A DNA stretch of 64,000 nucleotides. It comes from Micavibrio sp. UBA6139 (GTDB lineage: Bacteria; Pseudomonadota; Alphaproteobacteria; Micavibrionales; Micavibrionaceae). The notes below the pieces were generated by a model. That model searched no databases, had not been told where the DNA came from, and was given only the letters and a program-made list of their open reading frames with translations. The number at the start of each line of letters is the position of its first letter. Positions within the stretch are counted from its first letter, which is position 1. The stretch is from NCBI GenBank assembly GCA_002423285.1, contig DIVF01000006.1:56053-120052 (forward strand), written 5' to 3'. Shown here in pieces: positions 1 through 8,900 of the stretch. A program made the translations under genes and the position numbers.

Positions 1-766
1 GCAATTCAGAATCAATGGTCAGGACCAGATCCTGCCCCGGTTCACCCGGACGGCGGCTCAGTTCGCGCACCTCACGTCCGACGACGTTGACTTCAATCTC
101 GGCGGCCCCGGCCTTGCCGCGCAGTTCCTTATCATAGATTTTTTCAAGTGCGGTTTTGCCAACCTTAAAACCCGGAATCTTCAGCAGCGGATCTTTATCT
201 TCCAGCTCGCCCTTATTCGCAGCCCCGACATAACCGACCAGATGCGCGGTTGCGGCATCCATCGGGTAAGAGCGGATTTCACCAACATCAATCGACACAC
301 CGGGTAGGTCAGGCAAATTAACCTCAACCGTGGCCACTTCATCCCAAGTCAAATTATCGCGCACGACCAGGGGAGCAAATTTTGGGCTTTTCTTAGCCTG
401 TTTCATCAAGGCCTGTACCTGATTATCCGACAGCGTAATCAGTTTTTGTAACCCTAGCAGCGCATTTTCTAAATTGTGCGTTTGTTCGGGAATAACCATG
501 ACGCGGAAATTCTGGTTGTTGACCGCAATCTGCACACCGTAACGATCGACAATCAACCCACGCGACGGGGCCAGTAATTTCACGTTGATACGGTTGTTTT
601 CAGACATGGTTTTATACCGATGCCCATCGACAATCTGTAACCAGGCAAGACGCGCCCCCAAAGCCGTCAGCGCCGTGGCCTGTAACGCACCCAGCACAAT
701 CGCCCGCCGGGTGAAACTCAGCGAACGATCCTTGTCACGGTCGAAGGAGCTTTTTTTCTTGGCCAT
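1..766 (-). CDS. mrdA: Penicillin-binding protein 2 (peptidoglycan transpeptidase), N-terminal part, cut by window edge
   Basis: PBP2 is the elongation-specific transpeptidase that works with RodA and MreBCD in lateral wall synthesis. About 255 N-terminal codons are in the window and the transpeptidase domain lies outside it. The start ATG (764-766) directly abuts the mreD stop codon. The protein opens with a basic cytoplasmic stretch (MAKKKSSFDRDKDR), one membrane anchor (about residues 20-42), then the class B PBP pedestal with the motif LAPSRGLIVDRYG (about 63-75) and the conserved HLVGYVG segment (about 165). These are standard for PBP2, and the position directly after mreBCD supports mrdA rather than ftsI. 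A separate ftsI lies at 49076-50851. Confidence 0.93.
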   Translation of the reverse strand, partial: MAKKKSSFDRDKDRSLSFTRRAIVLGALQATALTALGARLAWLQIVDGHRYKTMSENNRINVKLLAPSRGLIVDRYGVQIAVNNQNFRVMVIPEQTHNLENALLGLQKLITLSDNQVQALMKQAKKSPKFAPLVVRDNLTWDEVATVEVNLPDLPGVSIDVGEIRSYPMDAATAHLVGYVGAANKGELEDKDPLLKIPGFKVGKTALEKIYDKELRGKAGAAEIEVNVVGREVRELSRRPGEPGQDLVLTIDSEL

Positions 767-1306
767 TTACGGGAATTTCTTCTGAATTTCGGGAAGGACA
801 CGGTGGACGACAATCAAAAGAAGCGTCACCAGCGGAAAAAGAGCAATCGTGGCAATCAAGCTGACCGCCACCGGGGTTACGGGCGCAAAGCCGTTGCTGA
901 CCAAACCATAAAGCGACCATTGGGAAAACAGGGTCAAGGTCGCGACCAGTGAAAACACCGCCCATATGGTGATGTAAGGTTGCCCCATCAAAAACCGCCG
1001 CTGGTCGCGGACAATCATTTGCACCAGCGTGAAGATCGCCGCATTCCCGCCCAGCGGTAAACCACTGATAAAATCAAACAGCAGCCCCATCATAAAGCAC
1101 AGCCATGGCGGCATAATCGCCGGACGATAAATCGACCAGTAATAAACCAGCATCAAAAGCCACAACGGTTTGATTGGCCCGATATGCGGCAAAGGCAACG
1201 CCGAAACACTCAGCATGAACATGGCAAAGAGCAACGTCGCCGGCGCCAAAAGACGCAAGCCGTTTTCTAAACCCTTGGCGGAAAAATCAAGTGCCATGCC
1301 ATTCAT
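767..1306 (-). CDS. mreD: Rod shape-determining protein MreD
   Basis: MreD is the small integral membrane partner of MreC in the elongasome. The 179-residue product has about five hydrophobic segments, an early Pro-rich loop (LPLPHIGPIKP, about residues 37-47) and the family-typical GLLFDFISGLPLG (about 74-86), which matches the conserved GLxxDxxxGxPLG region of MreD. It sits between mreC (88 bp upstream) and mrdA (adjacent). Sequence conservation in this family is low, so the call rests on that motif, the topology and the operon position. Confidence 0.93.
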   Translation of the reverse strand: MNGMALDFSAKGLENGLRLLAPATLLFAMFMLSVSALPLPHIGPIKPLWLLMLVYYWSIYRPAIMPPWLCFMMGLLFDFISGLPLGGNAAIFTLVQMIVRDQRRFLMGQPYITIWAVFSLVATLTLFSQWSLYGLVSNGFAPVTPVAVSLIATIALFPLVTLLLIVVHRVLPEIQKKFP

Positions 1307-1394
1307 GCCGTTGCTGGAAAACCATGGGCATCATAGCAGACTGAACGTAATCGAAAAGCCGATATGGTGATTTGTATCGCGATTTATGGGGGCG

Positions 1395-2279
1395 TTATTT
1401 CGGGTTTGGCTGGCCCGGTTTTAACTGGCCATCCAGAATGGCCTGATCCAGAACCTTGTCAGCGATACGCACATAGTTCAAGCGGTCGAGGGCTGCGAAT
1501 AACTGCACAAATACCCGCCCCTGTTCATCAACATAAGTTTGGCCAACAGGCAGGCCCGGGCGGAACAAGCCACCATGCCCCGATGTCACAACGCGCGCAC
1601 CTGATACAACTTTATGATCCGGCGGCAGATGTTCCAGCGATGGGTAGGGGTGGTTCTGACCTGCTAGAATCGCCCGTATTTCCTGGCCTTCAATGACCAC
1701 CGGCACGCGGGAGTTAATATCGGTCAGCAATAAAATGCGCGATGCTTTTTGACCGCTTTCAATGACGCGTCCAACCAGACCATCACCGGATAAAACAGAT
1801 TGGCCTTTCAAAACGCCATCACCCTCACCCGCCAGAACAAGAACGCTCTGCGCGAAGGTGTTACCGGCATCAGAGATGACGCGGGCGCTGATATACCCGC
1901 CCGGCTCTGGCAGTTTCAAATTCAATAAAGTGGACAGGCGGGCATTTTCCGCTTGCAAGGCGAGCGCGGCATTGTGCCATTCGCGAAGGCGAGCATTTTC
2001 CTGACGCAGCTGAGTAACTTCGGTTTGTAATTGTGCGATGCCGGATACGGCAGCAATCTGATCGGCCAGAAGCTGAACCGGTTTATTGACTACCGCAATC
2101 AGTGGCGCCAGCGCGTCGGTGGCGGCAACACGCACACCTTGTAATGTCGATGGATTAGTGGAGGAGATGGTAAAGAGCAACAAACCGGTTGCAATGAAAA
2201 GCATGGAAGTGCCACGAAATCCCCCGAAATGAAGGACGAGCATTCTTGATATTCCACGCGATCTTGACCGAACTCTCAA
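1395..2279 (-). CDS. mreC: Rod shape-determining protein MreC
   Basis: MreC is a bitopic periplasmic scaffold linking MreB to the transpeptidase. The 294-residue product has a short basic cytoplasmic N-terminus (MRVRSRSRG), a membrane anchor (about residues 25-42), a coiled coil (about 75-115, LQTEVTQLRQENARLREW) and the double beta-barrel domain, with DGLVGRVIESG (about 165) and a SGHGGLFRPGLPVG segment (about 235) that match MreC. Length is normal. The 186-bp gap to mreB is longer than the other spacings in the operon and contains a hairpin at 2375-2407. Confidence 0.95.
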   Translation of the reverse strand: MRVRSRSRGISRMLVLHFGGFRGTSMLFIATGLLLFTISSTNPSTLQGVRVAATDALAPLIAVVNKPVQLLADQIAAVSGIAQLQTEVTQLRQENARLREWHNAALALQAENARLSTLLNLKLPEPGGYISARVISDAGNTFAQSVLVLAGEGDGVLKGQSVLSGDGLVGRVIESGQKASRILLLTDINSRVPVVIEGQEIRAILAGQNHPYPSLEHLPPDHKVVSGARVVTSGHGGLFRPGLPVGQTYVDEQGRVFVQLFAALDRLNYVRIADKVLDQAILDGQLKPGQPNPK

Positions 2280-2374
2280 ACCAATGGCCTTTTAGGATTT
2301 GGTGTGGCTAAACAGAACCTTATGGGTTCATATTGTACACTTAAGACCTAAGAAATTATGAAGAAGGATGCAAG

Positions 2375-2407
2375 ACACCTTCTGTATTTAATATACAGGT
2401 GTTTTTT
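2375..2407 (+). terminator. Terminator-like hairpin in the mreB-mreC gap
   Basis: Arms 2375-2378 plus 2382-2387 pair with 2393-2402, with a three-base bulge and a five-base loop. On the plus strand six T residues follow (2402-2407). There is no plus-strand gene upstream. On the minus strand, in the direction of mre transcription, the hairpin has no T tail, so it could instead be an mRNA processing or stability element between mreB and mreC. Seen directly; function is unknown. Confidence 0.35.
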
Positions 2408-2465
2408 GGTCCGAACAATAGGCTGGGCCTTGAGGACGCTGGGGGGGCGCTAGGCGGCGGGTGGC

Positions 2466-3506
2466 TTAGTAATTTCCAATCAGAACGTTGCGTAATGCTT
2501 TGTCCTGCTCCAGCGCATGGCCGGTCCCAAGAGCTACACACGATAGTGGGTCATCGGCGATGGTAACAGCCAAGCCGGTTGCATGACGGAGGACAAAATC
2601 GAGGTTGCCGAGCAACGCCCCGCCCCCGGTCAGGACAATACCCTTATCGACGATATCCGCCGCCAGTTCCGGCGGGGTGTGTTCCAGGGCGACCTTTACG
2701 GCCTCCACGATCTGGCCAACAGGTTCGGCCAGAGCTTCGGAAATTTGACGCTCGGTTACGGTAATTTCTTTCGGCACACCATTCATCAGATCGCGGCCAC
2801 GAATATCGAGGCGACGGCCATCACCATCAGCCGGTGGGCATGCAGAACCAATTTCTTTTTTGATACGCTCCGCCGTTGTTTCACCAACCAGCAAGTTATG
2901 GACGCGGCGAATATAAGCAATGATCGCTTCATCCAGTTTGTCACCACCAACGCGAACTGACTTCGCATAGACGATTCCGCCGAGAGAGATAACGGCAACT
3001 TCTGTTGTGCCACCACCAATATCAACAACCATCGAGCCCGATGGTTCAGTGACGGGCAAACCTGCGCCAATCGCTGCTGCCATTGGCTCTTCGATCAATG
3101 ACACTTCGTTGGCGCCTGCGCTCACAGCAGATTCAATGATGGCGCGTTGTTCAACTGCCGTTGATCCCGTTGGGACGCAAATCACCATGCGTGGTGATAC
3201 GAAGGAACGGCGATTGTGAACTTTACGAATGAAATGTTTGATCATCGCTTCGGTGACTTCAAAGTCTGCGATGACACCATCACGCAGTGGACGAATGGCG
3301 ACAATGTTACCAGGGGTGCGGCCCAACATTTGTTTGGCTTCGTTACCGACCGCCAGAATTTGTTTTTTTCCGTTAACCATGGAGATGGCAACCACGGATG
3401 GTTCATTCAAAACGATACCCCGTCCACGCACATAAACGAGCGTGTTGGCGGTGCCAAGATCAATGGCCATATCGTTTGACATAAAACCGAAAAGTTTGGA
3501 AAACAT
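2466..3506 (-). CDS. mreB: Rod shape-determining protein MreB (bacterial actin)
   Basis: MreB polymerises on the inner membrane and guides the elongasome. The 346-residue product has the full actin-family ATP site: phosphate-1 loop DLGTANTLVYVRGRG (about residues 17-31), phosphate-2 loop DIGGGTTEVAV (about 165) and adenosine loop LTGGGALLGN (about 292). The N-terminus (FSKLFGFMSNDMAID) resembles the membrane-binding amphipathic start of proteobacterial MreB. Length matches the family. It is the first gene of the minus-strand mreBCD-mrdA series, and the 217-bp gap behind it, towards rpmJ, probably holds its promoter. Confidence 0.98.
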   Translation of the reverse strand: MFSKLFGFMSNDMAIDLGTANTLVYVRGRGIVLNEPSVVAISMVNGKKQILAVGNEAKQMLGRTPGNIVAIRPLRDGVIADFEVTEAMIKHFIRKVHNRRSFVSPRMVICVPTGSTAVEQRAIIESAVSAGANEVSLIEEPMAAAIGAGLPVTEPSGSMVVDIGGGTTEVAVISLGGIVYAKSVRVGGDKLDEAIIAYIRRVHNLLVGETTAERIKKEIGSACPPADGDGRRLDIRGRDLMNGVPKEITVTERQISEALAEPVGQIVEAVKVALEHTPPELAADIVDKGIVLTGGGALLGNLDFVLRHATGLAVTIADDPLSCVALGTGHALEQDKALRNVLIGNY

Positions 3507-3641
3507 CGTGACTGGTCCGTCCTTGCTATTGGGGGCTTTTTAAAAAACTCTGCTGATTGAAAGGTATAGCAGAGGAAATGGCAGCCGACCATCGGGATTT
3601 TTCACAGGTCCCACCAGAAGCACACAGCAAAACGCATAACA

Positions 3642-3669
3642 AAACCCGCCGAAACAACGCGGCGGGTTT
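3642..3669 (-). terminator. Terminator of rpmJ
   Basis: The arms aaacccgcc (3642-3650) and ggcgggttt (3661-3669) are perfect complements around a ten-base loop, and on the minus strand the hairpin is followed by TTTTG. It lies 55 bp downstream of the rpmJ stop. Confidence 0.7.
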
Positions 3670-3723
3670 GCGAAAAGGTCAAATTCAGGAAAGGTTGACA
3701 GCCCTGTTAAGGGCCATCCTGCC

Positions 3724-3849
3724 TTAGCCCTGACGTGCCTTAAAGCGAGGGTTCTTTTTATTGATGATGTAAACACGGCCGCGACGACGCACCATTTTGC
3801 AGTTGCGATCCCGAGTTTTCAACGTTTTCAGAGAGTTAACTACTTTCAT
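3724..3849 (-). CDS. rpmJ: 50S ribosomal protein L36
   Basis: A 41-residue, highly basic protein beginning MKVVNSLKTLKTRDRNC and ending NPRFKARQG. This is the alphaproteobacterial form of L36 (41 residues), in which most of the zinc-binding cysteines of the 37-residue form are missing; a single Cys (residue 17) is left. The reading frame is open further upstream, but the internal ATG at 3849 gives the exact family N-terminus. It is a single gene with its own terminator at 3642-3669. Confidence 0.96.
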   Translation of the reverse strand: MKVVNSLKTLKTRDRNCKMVRRRGRVYIINKKNPRFKARQG

Positions 3850-3945
3850 AATATTCCCCCGGCTGTCCGGACTATATGGATTAAGATGGGGGAACTTAGC
3901 CAGCCAACCCCGCCCTGTCAAGCACTTAAATCCGTAATATCTGCG

Positions 3946-4341
3946 TTAAATAAACACAATTCCGCTCTGCGCGACGATAATCAGCAAATAGGCCAGATGT
4001 GTGAAATTATGGGCTTCCTGATCCAGCCCAAAAGACCACCAGAACCAGCGATCCGTGTATTTCCACCCACGCTCAAAGCTCAAAATGCCCTTAAACCGGT
4101 CAATCAGGCTGTGAATGATAAAATCAACGAGTGCCAGCCACCACAAGGACGGTGCAAATATCAAGACAATCGCCAGCGTTCCGACTGCATGCACCAAGCA
4201 GTGCGATAGCAATGCCTTATACCCTTCCAAACCCGGCTTTCCCTTGTTCAGGGCCATCCAGTCCGTTTGCAGCAGGAAATCACAGGCAAATTGCTTTGCC
4301 CGGAATGCAATATAGAGAAGCAAAATGGAAAGTGGTGTCAT
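3946..4341 (-). CDS. DUF3307 family membrane protein
   Basis: 131 residues with three or four hydrophobic segments. The N-terminal part carries the DUF3307 hallmark of a transmembrane helix followed by FACDFLLQTDWMALNK (about residues 18-33), then SHCLVHAVG (about 46-54) with conserved histidines, and DFIIHSLIDRFKG (about 73-85) with a further His and Asp. The family is widespread in bacteria and its function is not known. The conserved His/Asp residues at membrane borders would allow metal binding, but that is speculation. The gene stands alone, upstream of and co-directional with rpmJ. Confidence 0.8.
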   Translation of the reverse strand: MTPLSILLLYIAFRAKQFACDFLLQTDWMALNKGKPGLEGYKALLSHCLVHAVGTLAIVLIFAPSLWWLALVDFIIHSLIDRFKGILSFERGWKYTDRWFWWSFGLDQEAHNFTHLAYLLIIVAQSGIVFI

Positions 4342-4436
4342 AATCAGGAAAAGAATGAATGATAATATTTGATAATTCGTTACGAGCCGTCAAATCGCCC
4401 GCATGCATCATACTATGTCATGAAACATTGCGTTTG

Positions 4437-4451
4437 TTAACCACTCTATAA
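4437..4451. promoter_or_regulatory. CtrA-like site upstream of the cNMP-EAL gene
   Basis: The sequence TTAA-CCACTCT-ATAA matches the CtrA consensus TTAA-N7-TTAA at seven of eight positions with the exact spacing. It lies about 50 bp before the ATG at 4500, where a promoter is expected. A GGGGAG ribosome-binding site precedes that start. CtrA control is an inference from the match. Confidence 0.35.
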
Positions 4452-4499
4452 CTCCTGTTGCGCATGATATTGTGTGTGTAGGGGAGTTTTCTTTTTGCC

Positions 4500-5729
4500 A
4501 TGACTGAATCAAGTATCCAATCTAAACGCGACTTTAAAACCGGTGAAATCATCATGCGCCAAGGCGCACGGGGTGATTGCGCCTATATTATTGAAGAAGG
4601 CGTTGTCGAAATTTTTATCGAACGCGAGGGCGGTCAAATTCAAACCGTCGGCACGCGCGGCCCCGGCACCATTATCGGTGAAATGGCCATTGTCGATGAC
4701 GCGCCGCGCACCGCCACTGTGCGCGCGATCAAAGATTGCAAGATGCTGGAAATCACCCGTGACGATTTTTCCAACCGCCTGAAATCATCGGACCCTGTGA
4801 TCCAGATGATCTCTCAAGTGATTCTCACCCGTTACCGCGACACACTGACGCGCGCGGAAATTCTGGGTGAAGGCAGCACCTACCCGCCACCGGAAATGAT
4901 GGAGCGCGATTTCGCCGCCCAGACCGATGTGGTTGAATCGATCAAGATGGCGAATGAATTTCAATCCGCCCTCGAAAACAACGATCTGCAACTTTATTAC
5001 CAACCGATCGTCAACATGAAGACCGGGCAGGTCGCCGGGTTTGAAGCGTTGATGCGGTGGATCCATGCGGAGAAAGGCTTTATCTCCCCGGCCCTGTTTA
5101 TTCCGATTGCTGAAAAGAACGGCCTGATTGTTGAAGCCAGCCGCTGGGCCTTGGGTGAATCCTGCCGTGCGCTCAAACGCATTGAAAACCGGATTGGCCG
5201 TGAAAATAGCCTGTATATGAGCGTGAATTTTTCCAGCACCGATTTTGCGTCTGAAAATTTTCTCGACCATGTTTACCGGATTTTGAGCGAAAGCGATGTC
5301 CCGGCCAAACAGATCAAGCTGGAAATCACCGAACGCCTGCTGATCCAGCAACCCGATCACGCCAAGGAAGTTTTGGAAATGTGCCGTCAGGCGGGCATGA
5401 GCATTGCCATTGACGATTTCGGCACCGGCTATTCTTCCTTGAGCTATTTGTATTACTTCCCGATCGAAACCTTGAAAATCGATCAGAGTTTCGTTCGCGC
5501 CATGACCAAAGATGCCAAAAGCATGGAACTGGTTAAATCGATCATTGGTCTGGGCAAAAACATGAACATGACCATCATCGCCGAAGGCGTTGAGGATGAA
5601 ACCGAGGGTAAAATCCTGCGGGATCTGGGGTGCGATGCGGCACAGGGTTATTATTTCGCGAAACCATTGCCAGAGAAAGAAGTTATCGAGCTGCTGCGCA
5701 ACTGGAATACGTCGAAATTGTCGGCATAA
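4500..5729 (+). CDS. Cyclic-nucleotide-binding EAL domain c-di-GMP phosphodiesterase
   Basis: 409 residues, soluble, two domains. Residues about 8-120 form a cNMP-binding (CAP/CRP-like) beta-roll, with the phosphate-binding cassette region GTIIGEMAIVDDAPRTATVRA (about 57-77), which retains the Gly-Glu and Arg-Thr-Ala elements of cAMP binders. Residues about 150-400 form an EAL domain with EALMRW, VNFSS, EITE, DDFGTGYSSLSYL, KIDQSFV, AEGVE and the C-terminal GYYFAKPL. The metal- and substrate-binding Glu, Asn, Asp-Asp and Lys residues all appear intact, so c-di-GMP hydrolysis is expected. The pairing suggests cAMP-controlled c-di-GMP breakdown. It lies next to a predicted surface protein and a cyclase operon (9143-11395). 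Ligand identity (cAMP or cGMP) cannot be told from the sequence. Confidence 0.88.
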   Translation: MTESSIQSKRDFKTGEIIMRQGARGDCAYIIEEGVVEIFIEREGGQIQTVGTRGPGTIIGEMAIVDDAPRTATVRAIKDCKMLEITRDDFSNRLKSSDPVIQMISQVILTRYRDTLTRAEILGEGSTYPPPEMMERDFAAQTDVVESIKMANEFQSALENNDLQLYYQPIVNMKTGQVAGFEALMRWIHAEKGFISPALFIPIAEKNGLIVEASRWALGESCRALKRIENRIGRENSLYMSVNFSSTDFASENFLDHVYRILSESDVPAKQIKLEITERLLIQQPDHAKEVLEMCRQAGMSIAIDDFGTGYSSLSYLYYFPIETLKIDQSFVRAMTKDAKSMELVKSIIGLGKNMNMTIIAEGVEDETEGKILRDLGCDAAQGYYFAKPLPEKEVIELLRNWNTSKLSA

Positions 5730-5750
5730 CAAGGACTTGAACCTATATTC

Positions 5751-5776
5751 AGGGGGCCAATCGGCCCCCTTTTTAT
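5751..5776 (+). terminator. Rho-independent terminator of the cNMP-EAL gene
   Basis: The arms agggggcc (5751-5758) and ggccccct (5763-5770) pair perfectly around a four-base loop and run into TTTTT on the plus strand, 21 bp after the stop codon. Confidence 0.88.
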
Positions 5777-5901
5777 CACCCAGTATTTAGTTCAAATTCG
5801 TCCCTAAAATTACCCGTTATTAAGCTATTTCCCGGTAAAATGGTAAGGATGGCACTGATCCGTTCAGACGCCAGACGATTTTCAAACGGGGGTTTGACAC
5901 C

Positions 5902-8900
5902 ATGGCACGCACACCGGACGACGCCTTTCACGGGCAGGCCGATTCACATTCCGCAACAACACTGGATGCTTCATCAGGCGGGACATTGACCCTGCCGGGC
6001 AGTGCGTCTGTGAATGATCTGGATATGCTGCGCGATGGTCATGATCTGGTCTTACGCGCCCCCAATGGTCAGGAAACAATCGTTGAGAATTATTTTTCGG
6101 CGGACCCCGCGCCGGTGATTATCTCCGCCGATGGTTCTGCACTGACCCCCGCCCTTGTTGATTCATTCTCTCAGCCAATTGACGGTGTGCAATACGCACA
6201 AAAGGGGTCTGTTGATGATGCCAGCCCCGTGGGCGTGGTCAAGGAAGTCTCCGGCGAAGCCACCATCACCCATGAAAATGGCATGGTTGTGAAGGCCGCC
6301 ATTGGAACACCCATTTATGAAGGCGATATTGTTGAAACAAAGGGCGATGGTGCCGTCAATATTACGTTTATTGATGATACGACATTCGCCGTGTCACAAA
6401 ACGCACGCCTTGCGATTGACGAATATGTATTCGATCCGGCCACGCAAAGCGGTGAAAATAATTTTTCTGTTTTGCGCGGTGTTTTTGTCTTCACCTCGGG
6501 CTTGATTGGCCGGGAAGATCCGGATGATGTGAAAATTGAAACCCCGGTAGGTTCGATCGGTATTCGCGGCACGACCATTATGGGCGATATCAACCCGGAC
6601 GGCGAAAGCCAGATCACCGTGGTTGAAGGCGCCATCGTCGTAAAGAACGGTCAGGGCGAACAAACCCTGTCGCAGCAATTTGAAACGGTCAAGCTGACCG
6701 GCTTCAATAACCCGATCAGCGACCCAAGCGTTCTAGACAGCAAGCAGATTGGCGAAGACTACACGGTTGTTCGTACCGTCTCCGCACCGCTCTTCAGCAC
6801 ATTTGACGATATGGCCACAACAGACGCGCCTGCCGATCAAGCCCCGGCAGAGGGTGAAGACGCGCCCGCCCAAACAGCACCAGCGGATGAAAACACAGCA
6901 CCCGCCACGGACCCGGTCAATAAAACCGAAGCGGCCCCAGCCGATGCAACAACCACGACAGAAGCGCTGGCCGAACCGGCCCTTGATACATCACTGGAAC
7001 AGGCCAGCTTTGATTCCGGTTTTGACACCAGCGCCGGGATTGCAGGCACCAGCGCCTTTGATTCCCCCTCCACGGCCGCAACAACCACCAGCGCAAACAA
7101 TACGCCCTCCACCGCGACAGCGTCGTCTCAGACCGTCAGCCCGGTTGTGGTCACCGCCGCCGCAGGAACAACAACGCCCACAACCGACACCACAATTGCT
7201 GCGCCACCATCCGTTTTGGATAACGCCAGCAGCACGGGCACAAACACAACATCTGGTGGAACCGTCACCCCGACACCGCCGACAGTCGGGACGATTGATT
7301 TAAACCTCAACACCGTGATTTCCACCAGTGTCGGCGGAAGATATATACCCAGTATCGCCGCAGGGTCGCGCCATGGCGAAGAAGTTATTGCCCTTGGTGA
7401 TGTGGATAAGGACGGCTTCATGGATTACGCCTTTATCAGCCATAACCCGACTGGCGGGCGCGTCTATATTGACGACACGCGCGGCAATCAGCATGAAGTA
7501 CAGCTGAACAACACCCCATATAACTTAAACGACACCACACACCTGCAAATCGCCAGTGTTGGTGATTTTAACGGCGATGGTTTCGGCGATATCGTCATCG
7601 GGTCCAGCTTGGCCGATGACGCCGGACAAATTAACAGCGGTAAAATTGTCATTATGAATGCCGCTGATCCGACAACCGCAATGGCGACAACCATTACAGG
7701 CTTCAATGCCGGGCAGTTTGCCGGGTACAGCGTTGCCGGTGGCGGCGATTTTAACGGCGATGGCTATAACGACATTATCATCGGCGCACCGTATGATTCA
7801 GGTATAGGCAAAACCTATATTATTTTTGGGAACCCGAACGCATCCACCATCAACATCAATGGGCTGAGCCCATCACAAGGATTGGTCATTACCGGCCAGA
7901 CATCCATGCAAATGGGCAGCGATGTCGCTAATATCGGCGATTTCAACAAAGATGGTTACAGCGATATTGCGACATCATCTCCTGGTCTGGGACAGGTGCA
8001 GGTTTATTTCGGTAATGCTAATAATACCCTGTCTACCCCGATGACCATTACCGGCCTGACCTCGCAAACGGGTGATAACGGTATTCCGGTTATTGGCATG
8101 GGCGATATGAATGGTGATGGTGCCGCTGATTTTGCGGTTACCGACCTTGGCACCAATACGCTGCATGTATTTTTTGGCGGGGCCTTTGGTGCCGGGACGT
8201 ATAACGCGTATTCCAGCAATTTAAAAATTACGGCGACGGCGGGTTCTGAAATCCTGTCTGGTGGTTCGGCGGGTGATTTCAACGGTGATGGTTATGATGA
8301 TGGCGTTGTTGCCATCCGCACCGGCAGCAGCGTTGATATTTATGTGTTCTATGGCAAGGCCGGGACCGTTGGAACGCTTGATCTGGCAACGGCCCCTGAC
8401 TCAAGCGTCTTTAAAATGACACTAGACCTGTCCAGTGCACAATTCGGCTTTGCGAACCCGGCGATTGAGGATCCGGGCCTTACCTTCAGTTCCGCCGGAG
8501 ATTTGGACGGGGATGGATTTGATGATTTGCTAATCGGTATTCCAACACTGGGCGGCAACAATGGCGGCGTTATCATTGTCAATGGCCGGGCGGAGGCAGA
8601 TGCGTTGAGCAGCGGTTCTGTTCAGCTATCAAACATAGCAACAGCCGCCAATCAGAGCCTTCTGGGTGGTGCGGGTGCCGACCTGATGCAAAGCGCGTTC
8701 AACAATGTTCATATGAGCGGCGGATCAGGCAATGATACATTGCAGGTCGATGGCGGCATCCTGCGCGGGGCCGATGGTGGCACCGGGGTTGATATGCTGA
8801 AATTTATGCAGGCTGGTGCGAATATCGATCTGCGTAATTTAGGTGAAAACCTGACCGCGATTGAACAAATCAATCTGGGCAATTCCTCACAAAGCCTGAC

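Noticed and set aside
4785..5732. Long minus-strand frame (315 codons) opposite the EAL gene
   Set aside because: It mirrors a gene with complete catalytic motifs. The antisense product has no recognisable domain and its composition follows the complementary codons.
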